Positions 24,308 to 34,098 are shown, counted from the first letter of the stretch. The stretch: DNA of 64,000 nucleotides from Psychrobacillus sp. OK028 (GCF_900103605.1 NZ_FNHY01000003.1:124001-188000), one strand, 5' to 3'. Program-made: numbers and translations. Notes: generated by a model not told the origin, from the letters alone.

Positions 24308-25471
24308 TTAAAATAAATTAAGTTTTCCGATACGCATTATTGCTTCTTTCAATCGATCTTCATCGACTAATAGACCGACTCGAATATATCCTTCGCCGTA
24401 CTCGCCAAACCCATTACCAGCAGCAACTGCTACATCTGCTTCGTTCAACAGTAAATTTGCGAACTCTTCACTTGTGTAATTTGCAGGAACAGGTAACCAT
24501 GCGAAGAAAGAACCCTTTGGCGCACTTACATTCCAACCTATTTGATGGCATGATTCGATAAGCGCCTTTCTACGACGTTCATATAAATCGACCAATTCTC
24601 TTACACATTGCTGACTTTCATTCAAAGCCACAGTTGCCGCATCTTGAACGGCGGGGAAGAGACTAACAAATAAATGGTCTTGAATAATATTAATCGCTTC
24701 AATCATTTTAGCATTTCCCACGGCAAATCCTACTCTCCAGCCAGCCATATTATACGTTTTGGAAAGGGTATACATCTCAATGCCAACTTCTTTTGCACCA
24801 TCGGCCTGTAAAAAGCTGACTGGCTTCAAACCATCAAAACCTATCCCGCCATATGCAAAATCGTGGACAACAGCAATATCTTCTTCTTTTGCGAGTCTAA
24901 CAGTTTCTTCGAAAAACTCTTTATTAGCAATGGCACCAGTTGGATTATTAGGGTAATTTAAATACATTAGTTTCGCTTTTTGTTTTTGCTCTTCTGTTAA
25001 TGAACTGTAGTCTGGAAGGAAATCATTCTCCTCTAGTAATGGCATTGTGTTAAACTCGACATTTGCCAAATTTACTCCAGATAAGTAGTCGGGATAACCA
25101 GGGTCTGGTAGTAGCATTAAATCTTTTTCATTCATTAATGCTAATGGAAGCTCTACTAACCCAATTTTTGTTCCGAATAATATTGCGACCTCCGTTTCAG
25201 GATCAATATCAACGTCATATTCTCTTTTATAGAAATTTGCTGCCGCTTTTTTAAAATCGCTCGTTCCACGAAACGGGCTATATTTATGATTTAGCGGGTT
25301 GGCTGCTGCTTCTTGTAGTGCTTGTACAATATGATTCGGTGTCGGCTGATCGGGATTACCTTGACCTAAATTAATAACATCTCTACCTTCTTGAACTGCG
25401 TTTCCTACTTTTTTTACTAGCGTAGCAAAAAATTGAGGAGGCAGATTTTTTAAACGATTTGAAAATTCCAT
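24308..25471 (-). CDS. mtnE: Methionine-salvage aminotransferase MtnE
   Basis: A PLP-dependent class I/II aminotransferase of 387 residues, closely matching B. subtilis MtnE (YkrV) as remembered, e.g. NLGQGNPDQPTPNHIV, the PLP-lysine motif TLSKTYNMAGWRVGFAVGN and the C-terminus RIGKLNLF. MtnE transaminates 2-keto-4-methylthiobutyrate to methionine. The ATG at 25471 is eight bases from GAGG on its strand; the outer ATG at 25477 is too close to it. It diverges from mtnU, as in B. subtilis. The other mtn genes are not in the window and I saw no SAM riboswitch in the 84-base gap. Confidence 0.92.
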   Translation of the reverse strand: MEFSNRLKNLPPQFFATLVKKVGNAVQEGRDVINLGQGNPDQPTPNHIVQALQEAAANPLNHKYSPFRGTSDFKKAAANFYKREYDVDIDPETEVAILFGTKIGLVELPLALMNEKDLMLLPDPGYPDYLSGVNLANVEFNTMPLLEENDFLPDYSSLTEEQKQKAKLMYLNYPNNPTGAIANKEFFEETVRLAKEEDIAVVHDFAYGGIGFDGLKPVSFLQADGAKEVGIEMYTLSKTYNMAGWRVGFAVGNAKMIEAINIIQDHLFVSLFPAVQDAATVALNESQQCVRELVDLYERRRKALIESCHQIGWNVSAPKGSFFAWLPVPANYTSEEFANLLLNEADVAVAAGNGFGEYGEGYIRVGLLVDEDRLKEAIMRIGKLNLF

Positions 25472-25555
25472 GGACATAACCTCGTTTTCTAATAAGTTGC
25501 ATTTGTTAGTAAAATCTTATAACCTTTTTAGTATTATGTCTATAGGAGTGTCGAG

Positions 25556-26332
25556 ATGAGAATTGCTTGTGTTCAGTTAAATATAGCTTATGGGAACCCT
25601 CAAGAAAATTTCAAAAAAGTTGAAGAGAAGATTCGAAAAGCAGCCATGTTAAATGCGGAAGTCGTTGTGTTACCTGAAATGTGGAACACTGCTTACGATC
25701 TGGATCGTCTAGACGAATTAGCCGATGTGGACGGAGGACAAACGAAAAGTCTTCTAAGTCGTTTAGCAAAAGAATTGCATATTCATATTATCGGTGGCTC
25801 CGTTTCAACGAAAAAAGACAACCAATTCTATAATACGATGTACATCGTAAATAGTATTGGAGAACTTATTTCTGAATACGATAAAGCACATTTGTTTAAA
25901 TTGATGGATGAGCATCTATACTTAAAAGCTGGAACCAATAAAAATATTTTCACGCTAAATGATGTAAAAATGGGTGGAGTTATTTGTTATGATTTACGTT
26001 TTCCAGAGTGGTTCCGAGTACATTCATTGGCTGGCGCAAAAGTCATTTTTGTCCCTGCACAATGGCCAGCAACAAGAGTGGATCATTGGAAAATATTATT
26101 ACAGGCTCGCGCAATTGAAAATCAATGTTTCATCGTTGCGGTAAATCGCGTTGGGGACGATCCGAATAATTCCTTTAACGGTAACTCGATGGTGATAGCA
26201 CCTTGGGGAGAGGTTCTTTGGGTTGGAACTGACGAGGAAACGATCGGTGTAGTGGATATTAACATAGATGAGGTGGAGGAAGTAAGAAACAGAATTCCTG
26301 TATTTCAAGATCGAAGAGTGGATATATATTAA
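25556..26332 (+). CDS. mtnU: Carbon-nitrogen hydrolase MtnU (omega-amidase type)
   Basis: A 258-residue nitrilase-superfamily enzyme. The Glu-Lys-Cys triad is visible in LPEMWN, YDKAHLFK and GGVICYDLRFPEW. B. subtilis MtnU (YkrU) has the same size and is divergent from mtnE. The proposed role is hydrolysis of the 2-oxo-omega-amidate (2-oxoglutaramate) left when glutamine serves as amino donor to MtnE. The ATG is seven bases from AGGAG. Cytoplasmic. The thioesterase gene follows after 70 bases and could be cotranscribed. Confidence 0.9.
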   Translation: MRIACVQLNIAYGNPQENFKKVEEKIRKAAMLNAEVVVLPEMWNTAYDLDRLDELADVDGGQTKSLLSRLAKELHIHIIGGSVSTKKDNQFYNTMYIVNSIGELISEYDKAHLFKLMDEHLYLKAGTNKNIFTLNDVKMGGVICYDLRFPEWFRVHSLAGAKVIFVPAQWPATRVDHWKILLQARAIENQCFIVAVNRVGDDPNNSFNGNSMVIAPWGEVLWVGTDEETIGVVDINIDEVEEVRNRIPVFQDRRVDIY

Positions 26333-26402
26333 TAGAATATGTCTATCTATGTTGACGTACTGATGGCTTTTTTGTATGGTTTCCTAAAGGGGGAATTTAA
26401 TA

Positions 26403-26882
26403 ATGGTAGAAAAAATTCACGCGATTCAAGATGAGTATCCAGAGGATTTTGCATGGTGCTATGGCTGCGGGAGGATGAACAAAGAAGGGCATCATTTCCG
26501 TACAGCTTGGGATGGGGAACAGACAGTAACGATTTACATGCCAAAGGAAGAACATATTGCAATTCCTGGTTTTGTATATGGAGGACTAATTGGGGCATTA
26601 GTCGACTGTCATGGAACCGGTTCTGCTTCACTTGCACTACATAGAAAGAACGGCTTTGAACCAGGTAGCGGGGTGACGCCTCCTCGTTTTGTAACAGGTT
26701 CGTTGCATGTAGATTTCTTAAAACCAACACCACAAAAGGTTGTGTTAAAAGCAGTTGGTCAAGTGGAAGAAATTCATCCAAAAAAATTTAAAGTGACTAC
26801 AGAAGTTTTCGCGGGAGACGAGCTTTGTGCACGAGGTGAAGTGATTGCAGTGTTAATGCCTGCAACTTTTGGTAAACAATAG
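26403..26882 (+). CDS. PaaI-type hotdog thioesterase
   Basis: A 159-residue single hotdog-domain protein. The central helix and following strand, GFVYGGLIGALVDCHGTGSASLAL, carry the family-typical glycine-rich turn and Asp. TGSLHVDFLKPTP is the usual third strand. An N-terminal CYGCG pair with RMNKEGHH is seen in one PaaI subgroup. It likely hydrolyses an acyl-CoA. The substrate is unknown. Ribosome site AAGGGGGAA precedes ATG by 8 bases, and a strong terminator follows. Confidence 0.85.
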   Translation: MVEKIHAIQDEYPEDFAWCYGCGRMNKEGHHFRTAWDGEQTVTIYMPKEEHIAIPGFVYGGLIGALVDCHGTGSASLALHRKNGFEPGSGVTPPRFVTGSLHVDFLKPTPQKVVLKAVGQVEEIHPKKFKVTTEVFAGDELCARGEVIAVLMPATFGKQ

Positions 26883-26890
26883 ATAAATAT

Positions 26891-26930
26891 GAACCTGTGA
26901 TAATTAGTTTTTATCACAGGTTCTTTTATT
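26891..26930 (+). terminator. Terminator after the thioesterase gene
   Basis: A perfect 13-bp stem, GAACCTGTGATAA / TTATCACAGGTTC, with a 7-base loop and a TTTTATTTT tail. Confidence 0.9.
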
Positions 26931-26984
26931 TTCTGAGATTAGAAACTTGATAATTTGGGGATAAAATGAAAAGGAGGAGATTTC

Positions 26985-27653
26985 ATGGATATGTTTTTAT
27001 ATATTATGTATGCAGTATTGTATACCGCATTATTAATATGGGGATTAAATGGAATAAGAAAGTACGATTTAAAGAAATGGACGAGTGTAATTTATATTGT
27101 CATTCTCCTTCTAATCTATGATAATGCAATACTCGCAACAGGTAAGTGGATTGGAGAAGGTGAATTATTGGAAAGCTTAAACTTTGCTCGTTTTTGCTTA
27201 CATGCTTTAATCACACCATTGCTTGTTATGTATTCTGTTGGAACATTACGGGAAAGCGGTATCACCTGGGCTAGGAAGAAATGGTTAGTTATCGTAGGAT
27301 TAATTTATACGTTATGTTTAATAGTATTAGAATTTTCTACAGAGGTAATTGGCTTGGAACTCGAAGTAGTGAAAGAATATGGCGTTGTAAGCTATTCGAA
27401 CGTAGAAGAAGCAACCGGACCTCCAATTATGGTGCTTTTAGTTACAGTCATCCTTATTGTTGCTAGCGCGATTTTGTGGAAGAAAACAAAATGGCCAGTA
27501 TTTTTTATCGGTGCTGTAGTGATGACTATAGGAAGTGCTGTACCTATAAATATAGAAAGTGGAGCAGTGACAAATGCCTTTGAACTTTTTCTTATTTTCA
27601 CATTAATCTGGACGAAGCGTCGTCTACTAAAAAAACAACTTTATGTTAAATAA
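26985..27653 (+). CDS. Uncharacterised membrane protein, about seven helices
   Basis: I do not recognise a named family. The 222-residue protein has roughly seven hydrophobic segments (about residues 4-20, 33-50, 70-88, 99-118, 150-168, 172-190, 198-212) and a basic C-terminal tail with KRRLLKKQ. A loop near residues 120-148 is acidic (VKEYG, NVEEATG). The ATG follows AAAGGAGGA. Monocistronic: a terminator lies before it and a hairpin after it, and it converges on an MFS transporter gene. Confidence 0.8.
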   Translation: MDMFLYIMYAVLYTALLIWGLNGIRKYDLKKWTSVIYIVILLLIYDNAILATGKWIGEGELLESLNFARFCLHALITPLLVMYSVGTLRESGITWARKKWLVIVGLIYTLCLIVLEFSTEVIGLELEVVKEYGVVSYSNVEEATGPPIMVLLVTVILIVASAILWKKTKWPVFFIGAVVMTIGSAVPINIESGAVTNAFELFLIFTLIWTKRRLLKKQLYVK

Positions 27654-27657
27654 ATAA

Positions 27658-27684
27658 TAGGCATACTAAAATCTAGTATGCCTA
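27658..27684. terminator. Hairpin between convergent membrane-protein and MFS genes
   Basis: A perfect 11-bp stem, TAGGCATACTA / TAGTATGCCTA, has a 5-base loop. T tracts are poor on both sides, so termination may be partial. Confidence 0.6.
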
Positions 27685-27690
27685 AAGAAC

Positions 27691-28989
27691 TTAAGAGTTT
27701 GCTACTACATCGACAGGGGGTGCTTCTTTCGGTTCAGGCACTCTTGTTAAAATGATGAAACCGATAATGAAAAGAATTACTAAACTAAATACACCGTAAG
27801 CTGAATTTCCGGTTATTTGAGCGGTAACCCCTACTAGTAATGGTCCCAGAATGGACGCAAACTTACCGAATATATTATAAAACCCAAAAAACTCATTGGA
27901 ATTTTCTTTTGGAACTAGTTTACCGAAATAGGATCTACTAAGCGCTTGTATACCACCTTGAGAAGTAGCTACGAGCATCGCTAAAATCCAAAAATCTACA
28001 ATTGTATCTAAGAAAAATGCATACGTACACACGATAATGTAAACAATGATTCCCACATAAAGCATTTTCTTCTCAGAAAATTTAGTAGCTAGTTTTCCGT
28101 ATAATATAGCAAATGGAGCAGCGACAACCTGAGTGGCAAATAACACAATTAGTAAGCTCTCAGCACTCAACCCTAAATCTGATCCATATGCTGTAGACAT
28201 AGAGATAATCGTTCCTACGCCATCAATATAAAAAAAGTAAGCGATTAAAAATAAAAATAAAGTCCGGTATTGTCTTATTTCTTTAAACGTATTTCCTAGT
28301 CTTTTAAAGCCTTCTACGACTAAATTTCCATCCTTTTCGATAAAGTGTATTTGTTTCACATTTTTGAACATGGGGATGGAGAATATCACCCACCAAGCTG
28401 CAGTGATCAAGAATGCAATTCGGCTTGCGTTTGTGGTGGAAATAGGAATTATTTCTTTACCAGCTAACAAAATGATGACGATACTAAGTAAAAATGGAAT
28501 GGTTGAACCTATATAGCCAAGACTATATCCACGAGCTGAAACCTTGTGCATACGTTTGTTGGTTGTGACGTCAACGATAAAGCCGTCGTAAAAGACATTT
28601 GCTCCCGTTGCACCTAGCGCAGCAAGTGTATAAAAGATTAATAATAATAGCCAATTTTCAAATGGTACGAATGCGAGCATAGCAGTAAATGTAACGCCTA
28701 ATACAAAGAAAAATGTGAAAAATTTCTTTTTCATTCCGCGATAGTCTGCAATTGTACCTAAAATCGGACCTAGTAAAGCAAGTATAAAAGTAAAAATTGC
28801 AATCGTATATCCTAGATAAGCAGTGGAATCTGCTGCATCTACACCTCCAGCAGTTGCCGATGCCTTGTAAAAGATAGGAAAAACAGCTGTAGTAATAGTG
28901 ATTGAATACGCGGAAGAGCCCCAATCATAAAGAGACCAGCTATTCTCTTCTTTTGTGAATTTTTTCAAGATATTCATCCTTCCTACCAT
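27691..28989 (-). CDS. UMF1-family MFS transporter (Atg22-like)
   Basis: The 432-residue protein has about 12 membrane helices. The N-terminal ENSWSLYDWGSSAYS is the signature of the UMF1/Atg22-like major facilitator subgroup. It probably exports small solutes such as amino acids. The substrate is unknown. Start choice is uncertain: an ATG at 28989 opens the frame, an ATG at 28977 directly abuts AGGAAGG, and a TTG at 28968 is nine bases from the same AGGAAGG and would give a protein starting KKFTKEENSW. Monocistronic, and divergent from ppx. Confidence 0.85.
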   Translation of the reverse strand: MVGRMNILKKFTKEENSWSLYDWGSSAYSITITTAVFPIFYKASATAGGVDAADSTAYLGYTIAIFTFILALLGPILGTIADYRGMKKKFFTFFFVLGVTFTAMLAFVPFENWLLLLIFYTLAALGATGANVFYDGFIVDVTTNKRMHKVSARGYSLGYIGSTIPFLLSIVIILLAGKEIIPISTTNASRIAFLITAAWWVIFSIPMFKNVKQIHFIEKDGNLVVEGFKRLGNTFKEIRQYRTLFLFLIAYFFYIDGVGTIISMSTAYGSDLGLSAESLLIVLFATQVVAAPFAILYGKLATKFSEKKMLYVGIIVYIIVCTYAFFLDTIVDFWILAMLVATSQGGIQALSRSYFGKLVPKENSNEFFGFYNIFGKFASILGPLLVGVTAQITGNSAYGVFSLVILFIIGFIILTRVPEPKEAPPVDVVANS

Positions 28990-29096
28990 TGTTATCCATT
29001 ATTGTACATGAAAAAAATCTTTGATAGTATATTAATTCATAAAAATAATTCAAAATTTACAATATTAAATCAACATTTTACTAATGCGATTTGAAA

Positions 29097-29113
29097 TTTA
29101 CATACTTTTAACA
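29097..29113 (+). promoter_or_regulatory. Pho-box-like direct repeat upstream of ppx
   Basis: TTTACA (29097-29102) and TTAACA (29108-29113) are direct repeats with an 11-base period, the form of Bacillus PhoP boxes. Only two clear repeats are seen, about 50-65 bases upstream of the ppx ATG. Confidence 0.35.
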
Positions 29114-29161
29114 TTTTAGGGGACATATAAGTAATAAACTATATATGAAGGAGTAGATTTT

Positions 29162-30706
29162 ATGGAAACTTATAGTAAGCAAAAAGCGATAATAGATATA
29201 GGATCTAACTCTATTCGACTAGTAGTTTTTAGCTATAGCCAAGCAGAAGGTTTAATAGAGCATTACAATTTTAAAACGGTTGCTCGCTTAAGTATGCATA
29301 TTGATGAAAAAGGAAACTTGACTGAAGAGGGTCAACATATATTAATTGAAACGTTATTGAAATTTAATAAAATATTAAATGATATCCATGTAACCGATGT
29401 GTTTGCAGCTGCTACAGCTGCAATTAGGCAGGCAAACAATCGTGAAAGTATAATACAACGGGCAAAAAAACAAACAGGAATTATGATTACCTTGGTTTCT
29501 GCAAAAGAAGAAGCGGAATACGGATATTTAGCGGTAATTCATTCTACCAATATTCCAACAGCTGTAACGGTTGATATGGGTGGAGGAAGTACCGAGATTA
29601 CCTATTTTGAAAATAAAGAAATAAAGTTTTTACATAGTTTTCCCTTTGGAGCAGTTTCGCTAAAAAAGAAATTCATAACAGGCAGTTTAATTACAAAAAA
29701 TGAAAAAGAAAATCTTATTGAATATGTTAGGGAACAATTTCAATCACTTGTGTGGTTACATAATTTACAAGTACCAATTATCGCTATCGGAGGGAGTGCT
29801 CGTAATATAGCGCAGGTTGATCAGCAACGTAAAAACTATTCGTTGCATGGAATACATCAGCACGAGTTAAGTAGAACAGATTTACAGGAGCTTAGCTATG
29901 GCTTTTCCAACGCTTCATTGGAAGGTTTAAAGAAAATAGATGGTCTTTCAAGTGATCGTGCGGATATCATCGTGCCTGCATTAGAAACGTTTCGCGTATT
30001 TATGGATATTGTACAAGGTACGTCATTTATATATAGTAAAAAAGGATTGCGGGAAGGCGTAATTTTAGCCCAGCTAATAAAACAGTTTCCAGCTGATTTT
30101 GATGAGAATAAGGTGAGTTTAAATGCTATACGACATCTATTAGGAAAATTTCATGTAAAGGAAGAAAAATCTCTTCATTTGTACGAAATATTTTCTTCTA
30201 TATATGATACGTTTGCACAGTGGGGCTATATTACTCCACTAAATAACAAAGAACTACTTCGATATGCTTTCCAATTATTTCACATCGGGAAAGAAATAGA
30301 CCAAGATGCGTTCAGTCAGCATACTTTTTATCTAATAACAAATTTGACAATCGATGGGATTTCTAATAAAGACCGATTGAAACTTGCCTTATTATCTTCA
30401 TATAAAAATAAAGATACTTTTAAACAATATATAGAACCTTTCCAACATATTATTACTAATGCTGAAACAAAGCAGCTGCGTGACATTGGTGCTTTAATTC
30501 GCTTTACGAAAGGCATGGATATACTCGGGAGATCCCATATAAAAGATGTATCCATAAAGAAATCTGACAACATACTAGAATTCGCCTTCTCAGTTGTTGG
30601 AAATTATTTATTAGAGCAATATCAAGCAGATAAATTAAAAAAACATATAGAAAAAATAGTTCAGGTAGAAGTGAAGTTGACGTTTGTAGACATGGAGGAA
30701 CTGTGA
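29162..30706 (+). CDS. ppx: Exopolyphosphatase (Ppx/GppA family)
   Basis: The 514-residue protein has the sugar-kinase/actin-fold core: AIIDIGSNSIRLVVF near the N-terminus, ATAAIRQANN, and VDMGGGSTEI (about residue 140). A C-terminal HD-like helical domain follows, the long form of Ppx. It removes terminal phosphate from polyphosphate, or converts pppGpp. The ATG is placed behind GAAGGAG. Its stop is one base before the ppk ATG, making an enzyme pair that breaks and makes polyphosphate from one transcript. Regulation by phosphate is possible (see the upstream repeat). Confidence 0.93.
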   Translation: METYSKQKAIIDIGSNSIRLVVFSYSQAEGLIEHYNFKTVARLSMHIDEKGNLTEEGQHILIETLLKFNKILNDIHVTDVFAAATAAIRQANNRESIIQRAKKQTGIMITLVSAKEEAEYGYLAVIHSTNIPTAVTVDMGGGSTEITYFENKEIKFLHSFPFGAVSLKKKFITGSLITKNEKENLIEYVREQFQSLVWLHNLQVPIIAIGGSARNIAQVDQQRKNYSLHGIHQHELSRTDLQELSYGFSNASLEGLKKIDGLSSDRADIIVPALETFRVFMDIVQGTSFIYSKKGLREGVILAQLIKQFPADFDENKVSLNAIRHLLGKFHVKEEKSLHLYEIFSSIYDTFAQWGYITPLNNKELLRYAFQLFHIGKEIDQDAFSQHTFYLITNLTIDGISNKDRLKLALLSSYKNKDTFKQYIEPFQHIITNAETKQLRDIGALIRFTKGMDILGRSHIKDVSIKKSDNILEFAFSVVGNYLLEQYQADKLKKHIEKIVQVEVKLTFVDMEEL

Positions 30707-30707
30707 G

Positions 30708-32810
30708 ATGAGTGACAGTAAAGTAGAAAAACATCCTTTTAACGACTATGCCTATTATAATAACAGGGAAATAAGCTGGCTCGCTTTTAATGAACGAGTG
30801 CTTGAGGAAGCCGAAGATAAAACGAATCCATTGCTGGAACGCTTAAAATTTTTAGCTATTTTTAGTTCGAATTTAGATGAGTTTTTTATGGTTCGAGTTG
30901 CTGGATTACAAGATCAGGTGAGGGCTGGATTCAACAAACCTGAAAACAAAGCTGGACTTACACCTAAAGCGCAGTTAAACAAAATCGCGTCTATCACCAA
31001 GGAATTAGTAAGTAGACAAATGAAAATTTATAAAGAGCTCATGGAAGAGCAACTACCAGAGCAAGGTATTTCTTTAGTTAAGTATGCTGAATTGTCAAAT
31101 GCTCAAAAGAAGGAAATGGAAAAGCTATTTGAAGAAGAAATATTTCCTGTTTTAACACCAATTGCGGTAGACGCTTATCGTCCATTTCCAATATTATTAA
31201 GTAAAACAATGAATATTTTAGTAATGATAGAAGATCATCAGGATAACCAAATGGAACAAAATAAAATCGCAATTGTTCAGGTACCTTCTGTCTTAAAACG
31301 ATTCATCCAAGTTACTACAGAGGATGGTTCATTTGTGGCAGTGCTATTAGAGGATGTCATCATTGAGCATATTTCAAAGCTGTTTCATGGCTTCCATGTG
31401 AAGCATGCTAATCCTTTCCGAATTACACGCAATGCAGATTTAACTATTCATGAAGAAGGTGCTCGCGATTTACTTATTGAAATTGAAAAAGAGTTAAAGA
31501 AGCGAAAATGGGGAGCGGTTAGTAGGTTAGAAGTTAAGTTAAGTGAAATAAAACCCAAACTCCTAAATTATTTACTAGATGAGCTAGAAATATCTTCTGA
31601 GGATGTATATAAAGTAGATGGACCATTAGATACGACTTTTTTATTTTCCTTTATTAAAACATTTGAAGGAAAATATACGGAGCTATTCTATGAACCTTTC
31701 ATCCCCCAGCCGCCTTTGGATATAGCTAGTGATGAAGATATCTTTGATAAAGTACAGAAACAGGATTTGTTTTTTCATCATCCATATGAATCCTTTCAAC
31801 CAATTATAGACTTTATCGAAAAAGCAGCAGACGATCCCTCTGTTTTAGCTATTAAGCAAACATTGTATCGAGTCAGTGGGAATTCTCCCGTAATACTTGC
31901 GTTAAAGCGAGCTGCAGAAAATGGAAAACAGGTGACTGTTTTAGTTGAATTAAAGGCTCGGTTCGATGAAGAAAATAATGTGCAGTGGGCAAAAGAGTTA
32001 GAGAAGGCGGGCTGTCTTGTTATTTATGGAATCCATAATTTAAAAACACATTCAAAAATTACTTTAGTGGTTCGTAGACGGAATAACAAAATTGAGCAAT
32101 ATGTACACTTGGGAACTGGAAACTATAACGATCAAACAGCAAGAATTTATACAGATATGGGAATAATAACAGCGAACAAAAAAATCGGTTCGGATGCTAC
32201 TCAATTTTTTAATTTTCTTAGCGGCTATACAGATAAACCAAATTACGACAAATTAGTTGTTTCACCATATGATATACGTGATAAATTTTTAAGTTTAATA
32301 GATGAAGAAATTGAGTATCACCAGGCATTTGGAAATGGACATATAAAGCTTAAGATGAATTCTTTAACGGATAAAGATTTAATATTAAAGCTGTACGAAG
32401 CATCCTCTATTGGGGTAAAAGTCGATATGATTGTAAGGGGAACATGCTGTTTGCTGCCTCAAATACCTGGAGTAAGTGAAAATATAACTGTCACCAGCAT
32501 TGTAGGGAGATTTTTGGAGCATTCGAGAATTTATTGGTTCCATCGCAATGGTGCTTCGAGATTATATCTGTCATCAGCGGATATGATGACAAGAAATATG
32601 GTGAAACGGGTAGAAATTTTATTTCCAGTTTTATCACCACCTATCAAAAAAAGAATAATGGACATTATGGATTTGGAATTGCAAGATACTGCCAAAGCAC
32701 GAGTGCAGGATGAACATGGTAAGTATCATTATAAGGTAGCCGAGGAACCAAAAATAAACAGCCAACAAATATTACTAGAAAAGTCACTAATGCATATACC
32801 AGAGGATTAA
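30708..32810 (+). CDS. ppk: Polyphosphate kinase (Ppk1)
   Basis: A complete 700-residue Ppk1. The N-terminal segment NREISWLAFNERVLEEA, the FSSNLDEFFMVRVAG segment and the two conserved histidines in KTHSKI (H448, autophosphorylated in the family) and LEHSRIYWFH (H605) are present. It reversibly polymerises the gamma phosphate of ATP into polyphosphate at the membrane or in the cytoplasm. The gene follows ppx by one base with GGAACTGTGAG as a modest ribosome site and ends in a strong bidirectional terminator. Confidence 0.97.
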   Translation: MSDSKVEKHPFNDYAYYNNREISWLAFNERVLEEAEDKTNPLLERLKFLAIFSSNLDEFFMVRVAGLQDQVRAGFNKPENKAGLTPKAQLNKIASITKELVSRQMKIYKELMEEQLPEQGISLVKYAELSNAQKKEMEKLFEEEIFPVLTPIAVDAYRPFPILLSKTMNILVMIEDHQDNQMEQNKIAIVQVPSVLKRFIQVTTEDGSFVAVLLEDVIIEHISKLFHGFHVKHANPFRITRNADLTIHEEGARDLLIEIEKELKKRKWGAVSRLEVKLSEIKPKLLNYLLDELEISSEDVYKVDGPLDTTFLFSFIKTFEGKYTELFYEPFIPQPPLDIASDEDIFDKVQKQDLFFHHPYESFQPIIDFIEKAADDPSVLAIKQTLYRVSGNSPVILALKRAAENGKQVTVLVELKARFDEENNVQWAKELEKAGCLVIYGIHNLKTHSKITLVVRRRNNKIEQYVHLGTGNYNDQTARIYTDMGIITANKKIGSDATQFFNFLSGYTDKPNYDKLVVSPYDIRDKFLSLIDEEIEYHQAFGNGHIKLKMNSLTDKDLILKLYEASSIGVKVDMIVRGTCCLLPQIPGVSENITVTSIVGRFLEHSRIYWFHRNGASRLYLSSADMMTRNMVKRVEILFPVLSPPIKKRIMDIMDLELQDTAKARVQDEHGKYHYKVAEEPKINSQQILLEKSLMHIPED

Positions 32811-32850
32811 AAAGAGCTGTACCCAACAACTATTTGGGGTACAGCTCTTT
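32811..32850. terminator. Bidirectional terminator after ppk
   Basis: A 14-bp perfect stem, AAAGAGCTGTACCC / GGGTACAGCTCTTT, has a 12-base loop and also overlaps the stop of the minus-strand gene at 32849. Confidence 0.88.
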
Positions 32851-33124
32851 ATTTGAAAGTATCTGCTACTTTGGAAACCTCGAAAGCTAAATCATCGTTC
32901 CCGAATAACTGTAGAAAATACATAACTGCTTCTGTATCAACATCTAAAGCGTGTTTTTCTGTATTTTCTTTTAGTTCAATCAAAATCTCATTGGAAGCTT
33001 GATTTGGATATGCATTTTGGTAAAGCTCAAGAGGATCTATATCATGGTTAGCGCACCACTGCACATAAATTTGAATCATTATATTTTCATCTGCTTCGTA
33101 TTGTTCAATCACTTTGTTTTTCAA
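32849..33124 (-). CDS. Small acidic uncharacterised protein
   Basis: A 91-residue acidic protein with no membrane segment. I do not recognise it. The start is a TTG at 33124 preceded by AAGGAGG on its strand at seven bases; no ATG is better placed. The sequence looks helical (EILIELKENTEKHALD, AVMYFLQLF). It lies 12 bases downstream of the TetR gene on the same strand and is probably cotranscribed with it. A real gene is supported by its strong ribosome site and the terminator at its end. Confidence 0.75.
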   Translation of the reverse strand: MKNKVIEQYEADENIMIQIYVQWCANHDIDPLELYQNAYPNQASNEILIELKENTEKHALDVDTEAVMYFLQLFGNDDLAFEVSKVADTFK

Positions 33125-33136
33125 ATCAAAACCTCC

Positions 33137-34006
33137 TTAAAGAGAATCAATTACCTGCCATAAATTCGAAGATATTTCTTTAATCTCTATTGATTGAGCA
33201 GTGTTTTTCATCGTATTCGAAAAACTATTTACGACAGCTTCCAATAAAAATTTTCTAGGGCTATTGTTTTTAAGTTCCTCCAAGATAAAGTTAATCATCT
33301 CTAATTCCGAAAAATTCATTTCCTTTTTATTTGCTTGTTTGAAATTCTCCAATAGTTGAATTACATGTTCTTTTGTAATTCGTACTTCATCATAATAATG
33401 ATTAAAAACAAATGAATCGATAAGAACTTCTTCAGCTTCCATCAATTTAGGCATCAGTGAATCAATTCGTTTCATTACATAAGTTACTAATTCCTTTGAA
33501 GTGATCTCCTTAGACTTTACAGTCCATGGATGCTGCATTTGTTGTATCATTCCTAATAACAAGATAGCACTATCCACTGAATATTTCCGTGATTGTGCTC
33601 CATAAACATCAACTATTCTTTTTGATAACCATTTTACTTCTTCGTAATGATTTTTCTTAATAATGTTCCTCAGCTCGGAATCTTGCGAGTGGAAGATAAC
33701 TAAAAAGATTGGAACTAAATTTCGTTCTTTGTATACGTCCATACGTACGATCAATTGTTGTATTAATATTTCTTTATTTGTTACATCTTGATGAATTAAT
33801 AATTCTCTCCGTTTGAGGTCAGTTTCTTCCTTAGCGTTATCTATAATAGCGATAATACATTCGTTTTTTGACGAAAAGTAATTGTAAAATGTACCTTTCG
33901 ATATTTTACTTTCATTAATAATGTCTTGAACAGAAGTGGCGGCGAAGCCTTTTTCTATAAACAATTTTTGAGCAGTCAATAATACCTTATGCTTTCTATT
34001 CTTCAT
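33137..34006 (-). CDS. TetR/AcrR-family transcriptional regulator
   Basis: The product is 289 residues from the ATG at 34006, which has AAAGGTG seven bases upstream; the open frame extends 48 bases further without a ribosome site. The N-terminal helix-turn-helix is typical: LLTAQKLFIEKGFAATSVQDI and ISKGTFYNYFSSK. The ligand domain is long for the family and unassigned. It is divergent from a DHA2-type efflux pump, so it very likely represses that pump and itself. No clear operator palindrome was found in the 180-base gap. Confidence 0.9.
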   Translation of the reverse strand: MKNRKHKVLLTAQKLFIEKGFAATSVQDIINESKISKGTFYNYFSSKNECIIAIIDNAKEETDLKRRELLIHQDVTNKEILIQQLIVRMDVYKERNLVPIFLVIFHSQDSELRNIIKKNHYEEVKWLSKRIVDVYGAQSRKYSVDSAILLLGMIQQMQHPWTVKSKEITSKELVTYVMKRIDSLMPKLMEAEEVLIDSFVFNHYYDEVRITKEHVIQLLENFKQANKKEMNFSELEMINFILEELKNNSPRKFLLEAVVNSFSNTMKNTAQSIEIKEISSNLWQVIDSL

Positions 34007-34098
34007 AATTACACACCTTTGTACTTGAAGTCTAAATATTATAATACAAAACAAATCCCGTTAAATCAATAAATTTAAGATGTAAGCGTTTTTCCTTA

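Noticed and set aside
25472-25555. SAM riboswitch for mtnE/mtnU
   Set aside because: The gap between the two starts is only 84 bases, too short for an S-box leader, and no conserved stems were seen.
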